Positions 17,292-26,052 of a stretch of 64,000 nt of DNA are shown here, in pieces; within the stretch, counting starts at the first letter, position 1, and each line of letters starts with the position of its first letter. The translations under genes and the position numbers were made by a program. The stretch is from an uncultured Paracoccaceae bacterium (GTDB taxonomy: Bacteria; Pseudomonadota; Alphaproteobacteria; Rhodobacterales; Rhodobacteraceae): contig CANMAI010000007.1 of assembly GCA_947495795.1 (NCBI GenBank), forward strand, positions 186,001-250,000, read 5' to 3'. The notes under the pieces were generated by a model. That model worked only from the letters and a program-made list of their open reading frames with translations. It made no database searches and was not told where the DNA came from.

Positions 17292-17368
17292 GCCTTCGGC
17301 GAGGATATTTGAAGAAAGATGATGGGGATATGCCTCTTCATCTTTCTTCAAATATCCTCGCCGAAGGC
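17292..17368. repeat. Long palindromic element, copy 1
   Basis: Two perfect 31-base arms (17292-17322 and 17338-17368) flank a 15-base loop. The arms contain CTTCGGCGAGGATATTT and AGAAAGATGA. A second element of the same design is at 31160-31241. It lies between the zinc alcohol dehydrogenase stop and the start of the enolase-superfamily gene, both on the minus strand. Confidence 0.9.
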
Positions 17369-17389
17369 TTTGGAACACTGGCCCGCCGC

Positions 17390-18463
17390 TCAGAAGACGA
17401 TCACGTTGCGCACCGCCTGACCTTTGCGGGCGCTTTCGATGGCTGTGTTGATCTCGCTGAGCGGGTAGCGTGCGGTGACGAGGGTATCAAGCTGGAGTTT
17501 GCCTGCACGGTATAGCTCGATCAGCGCGGGGATATCGCGCTGGAGCACTGTCTGGCCCATGCGCGAGCCGAGCAGGCTCTGGTTCATGCCGGCGATGGCG
17601 GTGGGCGAGTAGCTGACGCGGGCATCGAGTGCTGGCATGCCAACCATGACCATGGCCCCTCCGGGGGCGAGCAGGTTGGTGGCTGTCTCGAAGATGTGGG
17701 GAACGCCGACTGTGACAAAGACGTAATCGACCCCGCGCCCTTTCGTGGCTTCACGCAGCAAGGTGTCGGAGGCCGGGTCATCGGCGCGAATGCCCATTGT
17801 GGCGCCGAAGCTTGTGGCGGTGGCAAGCTTTTCATCGGAGAGATCGAGCGCGATGATCTGGGAGGCTCCGGCGAGGGCAGCACCCTGGATCGTGTTGAGG
17901 CCGACGCCGCCTGCGCCGATCACCGCGCAGGTTTGTCCGGGCTTCAGTTTGGCGGTGTTGGTGACGGCTCCGAAGCCCGTGATCACGCCGCAGGAGAGGA
18001 GGCAGGCGATGGAAGGGTCGATATCTTCGGGCAGCTTCACGCATTGGCTTTGATCTACAACCACGGCTTCGGCAAAGGCACCGGTGGACATCGCCTGGGT
18101 TACGGGGCCTTTGGCGTTGTGTATCGGAGTGGGCAGCGGCGTGTAGGCATCATCGCAGCTTGTGGGCGCGTCCGCTTTGCAGGCGGGGCAGGTGCCGCAG
18201 GCGCGGATGAGGGTGACGAGGACGGCATCACCCTTGGCAAAGCCCTGGACATCCGGCCCGATCGCCGTGATGCGGCCTGCGGCCTCGTGGCCGAGCACCA
18301 TGGGGAGCGTACCGCCGAAGGCGCCATCCGCGAAGGCGATATCGGAATGGCAGATCGCGCAGGCGTCGATCTCTACCGAGATCTGGCCGGGCGCAGGCGG
18401 GGCGAGGCGGATTTCCTCTACCGAGAGGGGGGCGCCGAAGGCGTGGAGGATGGCTGCTTGCAT
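17390..18463 (-). CDS. Zinc-dependent alcohol dehydrogenase
   Basis: The 357-residue medium-chain dehydrogenase starts at ATG 18463. It has the catalytic zinc ligands in CAICHSD (near residue 37) and GHEAAG (near 59), four structural-zinc cysteines in CGTCPACKADAPTSC (near 89-103), and a Rossmann motif GAGGVGLNTIQGA. Class III-like ADHs oxidise alcohols or S-hydroxymethyl-glutathione with NAD. The glutathione-specific residues are not decisive here, so the substrate is open. The frame continues upstream to 18640, but the extra 59 residues are not conserved-looking. A long palindrome separates it from the next gene on the same strand. Confidence 0.88.
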   Translation of the reverse strand: MQAAILHAFGAPLSVEEIRLAPPAPGQISVEIDACAICHSDIAFADGAFGGTLPMVLGHEAAGRITAIGPDVQGFAKGDAVLVTLIRACGTCPACKADAPTSCDDAYTPLPTPIHNAKGPVTQAMSTGAFAEAVVVDQSQCVKLPEDIDPSIACLLSCGVITGFGAVTNTAKLKPGQTCAVIGAGGVGLNTIQGAALAGASQIIALDLSDEKLATATSFGATMGIRADDPASDTLLREATKGRGVDYVFVTVGVPHIFETATNLLAPGGAMVMVGMPALDARVSYSPTAIAGMNQSLLGSRMGQTVLQRDIPALIELYRAGKLQLDTLVTARYPLSEINTAIESARKGQAVRNVIVF

Positions 18464-18584
18464 GGGGACACCGGCGGCTTGTTTGATGTGCGACGTGCCT
18501 GAGCGCGCGCGGCCTTTCCGGCCTGAAACCGACATGAAGGGGACGGTTTTGTGCTTTTGCGCAGGTTTTGATGAAGAGGCCGCT

Positions 18585-18803
18585 TCAGAGCCCGTCCAAG
18601 ACCATCTGGCGGATCTTCGTGGCCTTCTCGAAATGATCAAGTCTGTGGGTGCGGATCCACCATTCGGCGGCTTCCATCAGCGCCTCCGGATCGGTATTCG
18701 GGTTTGCGAAAAAGGCGTAGAACGAGAGGCCTACACCTTCGCCTTTCTGGGTGATTTTTGTGGTGCAGACATCCAGGATTTTCGTGCGGGTGCTTTGGCG
18801 CAT
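18585..18803 (-). CDS. Small conserved protein (DUF6500-like)
   Basis: The 72-residue protein starts at ATG 18803, immediately after the stop of the aldo/keto reductase (no gap), so it is co-transcribed and probably coupled. The conserved-looking VGLSFYAFFANPNTDPEALM and EAAEWWIRTHRLDHFEK resemble a small Rhodobacteraceae family that I recall as DUF6500. Function unknown; no membrane segment or catalytic motif is visible. Confidence 0.65.
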   Translation of the reverse strand: MRQSTRTKILDVCTTKITQKGEGVGLSFYAFFANPNTDPEALMEAAEWWIRTHRLDHFEKATKIRQMVLDGL

Positions 18804-19754
18804 TCAGATCTCCGAGTGCTCTTCCAGCCTGTCCGTCGCCGGAGGCGGCGTGGGACTGAGGGCGGAGAGGCGGGTGTAGAGTTCCGGGGTCATGTTGATG
18901 TCGAGTGCCGCGAGAGACGGGCCCATCTGCGCTTCTGATCTGGCGCTGATGATGGGCGCGGTGATGGCGGGATTGGCGGCAACCCAGGCCACGGCGAGGG
19001 CGGGAGCCGGTACGCCCATCTCTCCCGCAAGATCGGTGAGGGCGGCTGCACTTTCCTTCATCCAGTTCTGCGCATAGCGCGCGGCGTAGCGATCATCCTC
19101 TGTGAGACGGCCCGCTTCTCCACTGTTGTATTTGCCGGTGAGAAGGCCGCCGCCCAGTGGCGAGTAGGGGAGGACGGCGATATCCTCGCGGCGTGCCATG
19201 GGCAGAATTTCCACCTCTGCCTGCCGCTTCACGAGATTGTACATCGGCTGAAGGATCGTAACGGGCGGCGCGCCGATGCGGGCGGCCAGCGCTTGTGCCT
19301 TCATCACCTCCCACGCGGCGAAGTTGGAGGCTCCGAGCATCCGGAAGCGGCCCTCGACGTGGAGATCCTTCATGGCGAGCAGCGTTTCTTCCAGCAACGC
19401 GTCGCCCGGATAGCGGTGCAGGTAGAGCACATCCACATAATCCGTGCGGAGCCGTTTGAGGCTGGTTGTGGCCTGCTCCTTAAGCTCGGTTCCGCGCATT
19501 CCGGGCTGGTACGCACATTTGGAGATGAGGATGAGATCCTCCCGCTCACCTTCGGTGAACTCACCGAGCAGCGTCTCGGCAGCGCCCCCGGTGTAGATGT
19601 AGGCCGCATCGAAAATGGTGATGCCCGCCTGCCGCGCGCTGGCATACATCGCCGCAGATGTCCGGGCATCCGCCTTGCCGCCGAACTGCATAACGCCGAA
19701 GGCGAGTGGGGAGGCCTTCTTGTTCGTCAGGCGGGAAAGAAGATTGTGTTCCAT
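18804..19754 (-). CDS. Aldo/keto reductase
   Basis: The 316-residue AKR shows the catalytic residues in FDAAYIYTGGAAE (Asp, Tyr), LILISKCAY (Lys) and VLYLHRYPGD (His), and the NADPH-binding C-terminal part with IISARSEAQM. It belongs to the potassium channel beta-subunit-like/YajO branch, which reduces small carbonyls. It overlaps no neighbour and is followed directly by the 72-residue gene. It is divergent from an MFS exporter 51 bp away, and the two may share a control region. Confidence 0.88.
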   Translation of the reverse strand: MEHNLLSRLTNKKASPLAFGVMQFGGKADARTSAAMYASARQAGITIFDAAYIYTGGAAETLLGEFTEGEREDLILISKCAYQPGMRGTELKEQATTSLKRLRTDYVDVLYLHRYPGDALLEETLLAMKDLHVEGRFRMLGASNFAAWEVMKAQALAARIGAPPVTILQPMYNLVKRQAEVEILPMARREDIAVLPYSPLGGGLLTGKYNSGEAGRLTEDDRYAARYAQNWMKESAAALTDLAGEMGVPAPALAVAWVAANPAITAPIISARSEAQMGPSLAALDINMTPELYTRLSALSPTPPPATDRLEEHSEI

Positions 19755-19805
19755 ATGTCTGCCTTAAGCTTGAATCCCGCCCAAGTTGACGTGTAGAGCG
19801 GCAAC

Positions 19806-21014
19806 ATGCAATCGCGTTGGCCCATCATTATCATTTGCCTCAATCTGGTTATCGATGCGATGGGTATCGGCCTGATCCTGCCTGTTATGCCGTTCCTGAT
19901 TGAGGATTTGCAGGGGATCGGCATTGCCGATGCGGCGATCTGGGGTGGGTTGCTCTCATTCATCTATGCAGCGATGCAGTTCCTGTTCGGGCCGCTGATG
20001 GGCAACCTTTCCGATCAGGTGGGGCGGCGGCCTGTGCTTATGATCTCTCTCGCTGCATTGGGCGTTGATTACCTGCTGATGGCCATTGCACCAACGCTTT
20101 TCCTTCTGGTGGTGGCGCGCGTCATCTCGGGCATTGCGGGCGCGAGCTATGCGACGGCGAGTGCTTATCTGGCCGATGTGAGCCCGCCGGAAAAGCGGGC
20201 GGCGAATTTTGGGCTGATCGGGGCCTCTTTCGGGATCGGGTTTGTGATCGGGCCGCTTGTTGGCGGGCTTCTGGGAGAGTTGGGGCCGAGAGCGCCCTTT
20301 GTGGCCGCGGGTGTTCTGGCATTGGCAAATGCGGGGCTTGCCTTTTTCCTTTTGCCCGAAAGCCTGAAGATGGAAAACCGGCGCAACTTTGATTGGCGAA
20401 AGGCCAATCCGTTCCGGGCGCTGGCGGCGATGGGCGAGATCCCGCAGGTGGGTGGGCTGTTGGTGGTGAATTTTCTGGTTGGGCTCGCCTCGTGGGTTTA
20501 TCCCGCGATCTGGAGCTTTTACACGATTTATGTGTTCGGCTTTTCCTCTGCGATGGTGGGGGCAAGCCTTACCGTGTACGGTGTATCGCTGGCGCTGGTG
20601 CAGGGCGGGCTGATCCGGCCTGTTTTGCGGCGGTTGGGCGAGATGCGCACCGTATGGTTGGGGCTGGGGCTGACGATTGCGGGTATGCTGGCTTTGGTGC
20701 TGGTGAAGGAGACATGGATGCTGTTCCTGCTGATCCCGTTTCTGGCGACAGGGGATCTGGTGGATCCGGCTCTGCAGGGGCTGATGGCGAACGAGGTGGG
20801 GGATGATGAGCAGGGTGCATTGCAGGGTGTTCTGGCATCGGTGAACGGAATTGCGACGATGATCGCGCCTTTGTTTTTCACCGGGATATTCTGGCTTTTC
20901 ACGCGCGAAAGCTGGGGCCTTGTATTGCCGGGCGCGCCATTTCTGGTGGCGGCGTTTCTGACGGTTCTGGCGTTTCTGCCTTTGGTGCGTGTCGCGCGGA
21001 TCAGGCAGAACTGA
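19806..21014 (+). CDS. MFS transporter, TCR/Tet family
   Basis: The 402-residue protein has about 12 membrane helices. Motif A (GNLSDQVGRRPVLM) lies in the loop after helix 2, and motif C-like glycines (GFVIGPLVGGLLGELG) lie in helix 5, which is typical of proton-coupled drug exporters. Close relatives are annotated as TCR/Tet family, but the class-defining tetracycline residues cannot be verified by eye. The MFS fold is secure; the substrate is not. It is divergent from the aldo/keto reductase. Confidence 0.85.
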   Translation: MQSRWPIIIICLNLVIDAMGIGLILPVMPFLIEDLQGIGIADAAIWGGLLSFIYAAMQFLFGPLMGNLSDQVGRRPVLMISLAALGVDYLLMAIAPTLFLLVVARVISGIAGASYATASAYLADVSPPEKRAANFGLIGASFGIGFVIGPLVGGLLGELGPRAPFVAAGVLALANAGLAFFLLPESLKMENRRNFDWRKANPFRALAAMGEIPQVGGLLVVNFLVGLASWVYPAIWSFYTIYVFGFSSAMVGASLTVYGVSLALVQGGLIRPVLRRLGEMRTVWLGLGLTIAGMLALVLVKETWMLFLLIPFLATGDLVDPALQGLMANEVGDDEQGALQGVLASVNGIATMIAPLFFTGIFWLFTRESWGLVLPGAPFLVAAFLTVLAFLPLVRVARIRQN

Positions 21015-21103
21015 GCAACGCTTTGCGGTGCAGCATTTATGTTGCAATGCAGCAATTCTTCATGTAGGTTGCAGCCCAATTCTTGATTGGAGAGAGACGC
21101 AAC

Positions 21104-21823
21104 ATGACGCCTGGTACGTTCGATTATTCCAAACTGTGGCCTGCACCGACGGAAACTCCGTTTGAATACTGGCTCTCGCTTTCGCCTGCAGCACCTTTCT
21201 TCGGTGTGCCCTGGCGGTTTGCCGATGCTTCGGCGGACGCTGTGGAAGCCGGATTGACGGTGCCAGTTGCCAGAAAGAAAGCTCCGAAGTCGAACGTCAA
21301 GGCACCGGCTGCAAAGGCGGTGACACCTGCAAAGACGGCAGCGCATAAGAAGGCGGCTGTAAAAACACCGGCTCCGGCTGCTGCGCCTAAGGTTGCCGAT
21401 GCGAAGGTGAAGGCTGCAAAGCCTGCTGCGGTGAAGACAGAACCTGCCGAGGCAAAAGTATCTGCGCCGAAGGTTACGGCGAAAGCTGCGGCACCAAAGA
21501 GTGTTGACCCGAAACCTGTGCCTGCCAAAAAAGCTGATGTGGCCAAGGCTGAAACGTCCAAACCGGCTGCCAAGAAAACGGTGGCCAAGACAGCAGAGGC
21601 CCCGAAAGCGGCGGCTCCCGCCAAGCCCGACGATCTGACGACGATCAAGGGGATCGGGCCAAAAATGGCGGAGGCGCTGAATGCGGCCGGGGTAAGCCGG
21701 TTTGCGGATATCGCTGGCTGGTCCGTTCAGGATGTGGCGCGGATGGATGGGGAACTGGGCGGGTTGCCCGGGCGGATCACGCGCGACAAATGGGTAGATC
21801 AGGCGAAGGCGCTGGTCGGCTGA
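21104..21823 (+). CDS. Lys/Ala/Pro-rich protein with C-terminal helix-hairpin-helix
   Basis: The start at ATG 21104 follows GGAGAGAGA. The 239-residue protein has three parts. A short N-terminal domain (residues 1-50, TFDYSKLWPAPTETPFEYWL) is unassigned. A region of about 120 residues is rich in Ala, Lys and Pro (AKKTVAKTAEAPKAAAPAK-like repeats), resembling histone H1/AlgP tails. A C-terminal helix-hairpin-helix (LTTIKGIGPKMAEALNAAGV, residues about 178-197) is of the kind fused to NuoE in this group. The basic tail and HhH suggest nucleic-acid binding, as inference only. A strong terminator follows. Confidence 0.75.
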   Translation: MTPGTFDYSKLWPAPTETPFEYWLSLSPAAPFFGVPWRFADASADAVEAGLTVPVARKKAPKSNVKAPAAKAVTPAKTAAHKKAAVKTPAPAAAPKVADAKVKAAKPAAVKTEPAEAKVSAPKVTAKAAAPKSVDPKPVPAKKADVAKAETSKPAAKKTVAKTAEAPKAAAPAKPDDLTTIKGIGPKMAEALNAAGVSRFADIAGWSVQDVARMDGELGGLPGRITRDKWVDQAKALVG

Positions 21824-21860
21824 AGTTTCGAATGCGTAAAGAGTAACGTGCTTAAAACAA

Positions 21861-21890
21861 AGCCGCCGCGCCCTGAGGGACGCGGCGGCT
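21861..21890. terminator. Bidirectional intrinsic terminator
   Basis: AGCCGCCGCG (21861-21870) pairs with CGCGGCGGCT (21881-21890), extended inward by CCC/GGG, and is followed by TTTCTTG on the plus strand and preceded by an A-rich stretch. It separates the convergent helix-hairpin-helix and BMP genes and can serve both. Confidence 0.85.
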
Positions 21891-21907
21891 TTTCTTGTTG
21901 AAAGGGT

Positions 21908-22987
21908 TTACTGCGGCAGATCGCCGGTGATGCCTTCGACGTAGAAATTCATGCCAAGCAGCGTGCCATCATCGGCTGTTTCGCCGTCGGCAAGCCATGC
22001 GGAGCCATCCTGTTTGTTGATCGGGCCGGTGAAGGAGTGCATCTCGCCCGCGGCGATCTTGTCCGCAATCTCCTGTGCCGAGGCGCGGACCTCTGCGGGG
22101 ATCTTGTCGGAAAACTCACCGATTTCCGTCATACCTGGTGCGATGCCATCCCATGTATCCATGCTTTCCCATGTACCATCGATCACGGCCTGCGTGCGGG
22201 CGATGTAGTAGGGAGCCCAGTTGTCGATGATGGAGGAGAGGCGGGCATTGGGGCCGAACTGCTTCATATCCGAGGCCTGACCAAAGGCGTAGATGCCCTT
22301 TTCCTCGGCTATTGTCATGGCGGCCGGGCTATCCGTATGCTGCATGATCACATCCGCACCCTGTTCGATCAGCGCGTTGGCGGCATCGGCTTCCTTGCCG
22401 GGATCGAACCATGTGCTGACCCAGACGATCTTGAACTCGACATCCGGATTTACTTCCTTCGCGGCGAGATAGGCGGAATTGATGCCGCGCACGACTTCCG
22501 GGATCGGGAAGGAGGCGATATAGCCGATGGTGTTGGTTTCCGTCATGTGGCCCGCGATATGGCCGAGAACCGTGCGGCCTTCGTAGAAACGACCCGAATA
22601 GGTGGAGAGATTGTCGGCGCGTTTGAAGCCGGTTGCGTGCTCGAATTTCACGTTCGGGAATTGTTCTGCCACCTTGAGCGTTGGGTTCATGTAGCCGAAG
22701 GAAGTGGTGAAGATGAGATCGTGGCCCGATTGCGCCATCTGGCGGATCGCGCGTTCGGCATCCGGGCCTTCGGGCACACTTTCCAGATAGGTGGTTTCCA
22801 CCTTGTCGCCGAAATGCTCTTCGATGGCGAGGCGGCCCTGATCATGCTCATAAGACCAGCCGAAATCTCCGATTGGGCCGACATAGATGAAACCGACTTT
22901 CACCGGTTCATGACCATCCGAGAGTGCGGGTGCTGCGAGGCCCAGCGTAAGGGCCGCCGCAGCGATGAGGGAACGACGTGAGATCAT
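21908..22987 (-). CDS. BMP-family ABC transporter substrate-binding protein
   Basis: ATG 22987 follows AGGAAG at 6 bases and starts a signal peptide (SLIAAAALTLGLAAPALS). The 359-residue protein has the BMP (basic membrane protein)/PnrA family features: VGFIYVGPIGDFGWSYEHDQGR near 31-50 and IFTTSFGYMNPTLKVAEQFP. It is a periplasmic receptor for purines or nucleosides and would feed the permeases NupP/NupQ-like genes at 26449-28670, although two or three unrelated genes and a 434-bp leader lie between. The palindrome-rich leader suggests separate control. Confidence 0.88.
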   Translation of the reverse strand: MISRRSLIAAAALTLGLAAPALSDGHEPVKVGFIYVGPIGDFGWSYEHDQGRLAIEEHFGDKVETTYLESVPEGPDAERAIRQMAQSGHDLIFTTSFGYMNPTLKVAEQFPNVKFEHATGFKRADNLSTYSGRFYEGRTVLGHIAGHMTETNTIGYIASFPIPEVVRGINSAYLAAKEVNPDVEFKIVWVSTWFDPGKEADAANALIEQGADVIMQHTDSPAAMTIAEEKGIYAFGQASDMKQFGPNARLSSIIDNWAPYYIARTQAVIDGTWESMDTWDGIAPGMTEIGEFSDKIPAEVRASAQEIADKIAAGEMHSFTGPINKQDGSAWLADGETADDGTLLGMNFYVEGITGDLPQ

Positions 22988-23421
22988 TGTTACTTCCTTC
23001 CTGTTTTGCAGGAGACTTTCGGTGGAAGTGCCGGGGAGATCAAGGAGGATTCCGAATTTGAGACAGAAGGCCGACATTGGCCAGCCAGCACTGCTCATTT
23101 TTTGAGAGGTTTTTGCGCAGAGCGGTGTGTTCCATACACGAACACTCCCTGCTCTGCGCATCTGCCGATTGGGGGAGTGGACTCAAAGTATACTTTGGTT
23201 CTGGGACGTTCGAATAGTTTAACTTGGGTAAAGCGCTGCTTTGCCCGGTTTTCGGCAAGATTATGCCTGTGTTCAGTTCCGGCTGCGAGGTTTTTGACTG
23301 AAAGATGATCAGTATGGGGGGCACTGTTTCAGTGCATATACGAGCACTTTTCCGGATTGCCGCTCGATTTTCTTGAGGTCAGTATATGGCACCGAGCCGG
23401 AGCACTGGTGCGGTCCTTCGG
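22988..23421. promoter_or_regulatory. Palindrome-rich leader of the BMP gene (434 bp, no gene)
   Basis: No coding frame is convincing here. Visible elements are a 10-bp stem (23114-23123 with 23151-23160), inside it the inverted repeat GTGTTC-N7-GAACAC (23127-23145), the 14-bp perfect palindrome CAAAGTATACTTTG (23184-23197), the hairpin GCACTG-TTT-CAGTGC (23321-23335), and AGTGC-N8-GCACT (23331-23348). The first and last share the 14-mer CATAYACGARCACT (12 of 14 identical). The layout suggests a transcription-factor-controlled promoter for the binding-protein gene. Confidence 0.55.
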
Positions 23422-25164
23422 CTATTGGTAAAACGCAGCCTCTGGCTCCACCTTTTTAAGTGGCACGCTTATCGGATAGATCACCTTCTTTTCCTCACCC
23501 TTGCGCAAAACTTCGACCATTGCAGGCCGACCGTAGTAGTAGTGGACGGTCTGGGCCGGGATATCATCGCCCCAGATCTCGCGCCTGAGGAAGCGCTTGA
23601 GAGGGCGGCCATCGCGTGTGAGCGCAAAGGCTTTTATCTCCCTGTCGCGCATTCGGCCTGTCAGGATCAGCATATTATCTTCGATGCGAATGCCCTCGGG
23701 CAGAGTTTTCGCTGCGTGCCTTGTGCGCGAAAACTCAGGCAGAATCATGAACGCAAGATTGCCCGCCACATGGCGCGGCGTGGCGGGGAACTTTTCGGGA
23801 TTGAAGTCGATCCGCATGATCTGGATGTCATACACCTCCCAGTCATCATGGGGGGTGTCGATGGAAAATCCGAAGCGCGTGGAGAAGGTGAGATCACCTG
23901 CCCGCTTCAGCCTGCCGGCCGGGCTGAAGAGAAGATCGCTGGTGCGTTTTGGCAGGCTGAAGCGCACCCTGTCTCTATCCTGCCAAATGGCAAGGCTCTC
24001 CCGGATCTCCTCTTCGGTGAACGTATCCTTTGTACCGTCATTCAGGCTTTCGAGCTTGGTGTCGATGACGGGTGTTGGCATCGGGATCGGTTTGAGCGGG
24101 GCGTTTCTGGTCCCGTTGGTAGATGTATCGGTGACTGCAAGATCCAGCTCGCGCACCAGTTCTTTCCTGGCCCCGTTCTCTGTGAGGTAGATCGTGGCGC
24201 TAGCGATGGTACCATCGAAATAGGCGCGGGAGACGATGGCCGCATCTTCTGTGCGTTTGAGCGGCGCGAGAAGTGTGTCCACCTCATTGGTGGCAAGGCC
24301 TTGCACTGAAACCTTCTCCAGCGCATCGAGAAGCTCGCGTTTGTAGGCTTCAGGGTTGCGCATTGCGTTGGTCATGGCGCCGTTCAGGGCCAGATTTTGC
24401 CCGGTCGCATCCTCTGCCCCGACCGTGAGCCAGATCTTTGACCGATCGAGCGGGGCACCATCCTGACGTTCGAGGGTTGCTTCCAGATGATGGGGGAGGC
24501 GCTTGGTGATCGTGACGCGGTAGGGGCCGAAATCCTCCACCGCGCCTTCCAGCGGTGCGGGAAAGCGAAGTTTGTGGACGGCTTTGGGCACCTGAAGCGT
24601 TGCGGTGCCGTGAAGGCGGGCGGGTGCCAGCTTTCTTGCGCCCTCGGGGTGAATGATGCGAATATCGAACGTGTCCTCGAAAGCCTGCCGTGTTGTTTTC
24701 TGAGGATCCTCTGCGCTGGTGATGGCAAGGGTTTCACCGTTCACAAATTCCAGCTTCGACCAATCGAGCGTGTAGCTGAACGGATACTGAAACGGCTTTT
24801 CCACCTGCACGGCATCTGTCTGGAAGGCTTGGTTCTGCGTGGCCATAAGGCTCGCGAGATAGGTTTCGGCCATCTCCAGTGGTGTTGCATAGTGATCCAC
24901 ATCCGCAAACGGCCGATCTGCGTAGCGCGCGCCAAGGGGCGGCTCTGCAAAGCGGATGGCAAGACTTTCGGTCATGTAGACATTTATACCGAGAAACCGG
25001 AACTCCTCGCGGATCTCATCGGAAGGAAGCTCGTCCAGCTTTGAGACATAAGCTTCGCGCGCGTTCTCCAGAGCCTCGAAACGTGCCTCAGCACCCTGAC
25101 CCAATGCCGCCAGAGGAACCAAGAGGAGAGCGGCCGTGAAGGAGCGCAGGAAGGGGGACATCAT
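23422..25164 (-). CDS. Exported hypothetical protein
   Basis: The 580-residue protein begins at ATG 25164 (or the adjacent 25161) with a Sec signal peptide (FLRSFTAALLLVPLAALGQG). The mature sequence is hydrophilic, alternating beta-rich and charged segments, with no membrane helix or catalytic motif that I recognise. It looks like a periplasmic multi-domain protein of unknown function. It lies between the potassium-channel gene (165 bp upstream) and the BMP gene on the same strand, inside the purine-transport region, but no functional link is evident. Confidence 0.6.
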   Translation of the reverse strand: MMSPFLRSFTAALLLVPLAALGQGAEARFEALENAREAYVSKLDELPSDEIREEFRFLGINVYMTESLAIRFAEPPLGARYADRPFADVDHYATPLEMAETYLASLMATQNQAFQTDAVQVEKPFQYPFSYTLDWSKLEFVNGETLAITSAEDPQKTTRQAFEDTFDIRIIHPEGARKLAPARLHGTATLQVPKAVHKLRFPAPLEGAVEDFGPYRVTITKRLPHHLEATLERQDGAPLDRSKIWLTVGAEDATGQNLALNGAMTNAMRNPEAYKRELLDALEKVSVQGLATNEVDTLLAPLKRTEDAAIVSRAYFDGTIASATIYLTENGARKELVRELDLAVTDTSTNGTRNAPLKPIPMPTPVIDTKLESLNDGTKDTFTEEEIRESLAIWQDRDRVRFSLPKRTSDLLFSPAGRLKRAGDLTFSTRFGFSIDTPHDDWEVYDIQIMRIDFNPEKFPATPRHVAGNLAFMILPEFSRTRHAAKTLPEGIRIEDNMLILTGRMRDREIKAFALTRDGRPLKRFLRREIWGDDIPAQTVHYYYGRPAMVEVLRKGEEKKVIYPISVPLKKVEPEAAFYQ

Positions 25165-25329
25165 GCGATTTTCCGGTGAGTTCAATTGGCTAAAGGTTAA
25201 CATTCCGGGGTATCGCCGACAAGGGGCTGCGAGGATTAAGATGTGAGGACTAGCCCTTGGCAATCATAGTACTTTTTGAAGGCATCGCGCGTTGGTCTGC
25301 CTGCCTGAAAACCCTGGAGACGTTATGGC

Positions 25330-26052
25330 TTAACCTTCAGGATCGGACCTGTTTTTGCGGGTTTTGGCGACAAGCGCGGCCGAGATGAGGCCGGTTGGAA
25401 CGGCGACGACGGCGAGGCCGATGAGAAGGACAAAACCGGTGAAAATCTTGCCGCCTGCCGTGACGGGTACGATGTCGCCGTAGCCCACCGTGGTGAGCGT
25501 GGCTATGGCCCACCAGAGGGCGTGAGGCACTGAAGCGAAGGCTTCGGGCTGGGCCTGGTGCTCGAAAAAGTAGATGCCGGTGGCCGCGAGAAAGAGCAGG
25601 ATCGCGAGGATCAGGGCAAAGACGAAGAGTTGCTCCCAGATATCTTCCAGTGCTGCGATCAGCGTATCGATTGCGTGGGTAAGGCGGATCAGCTTGAAAA
25701 GACGGGCGAGTAGGATCAGCCTGAGAAGCCGCGCCGATTGCAGGCTGGTGCCCGTGAGGAAAAGGGCTGGGGCGAAGGCAAGAAGGTCGATCAGGCCCCA
25801 GAAACTGAACCCGTATTTCAGACGGTTTGGAGCGGCGGCGAGGCGGAGCATGTATTCCGCCGCAAAGATGGCGATGATGACGGCGTCGAGTCTTTGCAGC
25901 GCCTTTTGGGTAGCGGGGCTGAGATCCGGCATCGTGCCGATGGCAAAGCTGAAGGCTGCGGCGAGGATGACCAGTGAGGATATGATTGCGAAGGCGTGAC
26001 CGAAACGATGGTCTCGCCCTTCAAGAATATCATAGAGTCGCGCGCGGGACAT
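25330..26052 (-). CDS. Voltage-gated-type potassium channel (ion transporter family)
   Basis: The 240-residue protein has an S1-S6-like topology of about six membrane helices. Arg/Lys-rich S4-like segments (LLRLILLARLFKLIRL) occur near residues 108-124, and the potassium selectivity filter TVGYGD is near residue 190 before the last helix. It starts on the base where the upstream DUF4240 gene ends (26052), so the two are coupled. Such channels set membrane potential; why one sits in a purine-transport operon is unknown. Confidence 0.85.
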   Translation of the reverse strand: MSRARLYDILEGRDHRFGHAFAIISSLVILAAAFSFAIGTMPDLSPATQKALQRLDAVIIAIFAAEYMLRLAAAPNRLKYGFSFWGLIDLLAFAPALFLTGTSLQSARLLRLILLARLFKLIRLTHAIDTLIAALEDIWEQLFVFALILAILLFLAATGIYFFEHQAQPEAFASVPHALWWAIATLTTVGYGDIVPVTAGGKIFTGFVLLIGLAVVAVPTGLISAALVAKTRKNRSDPEG

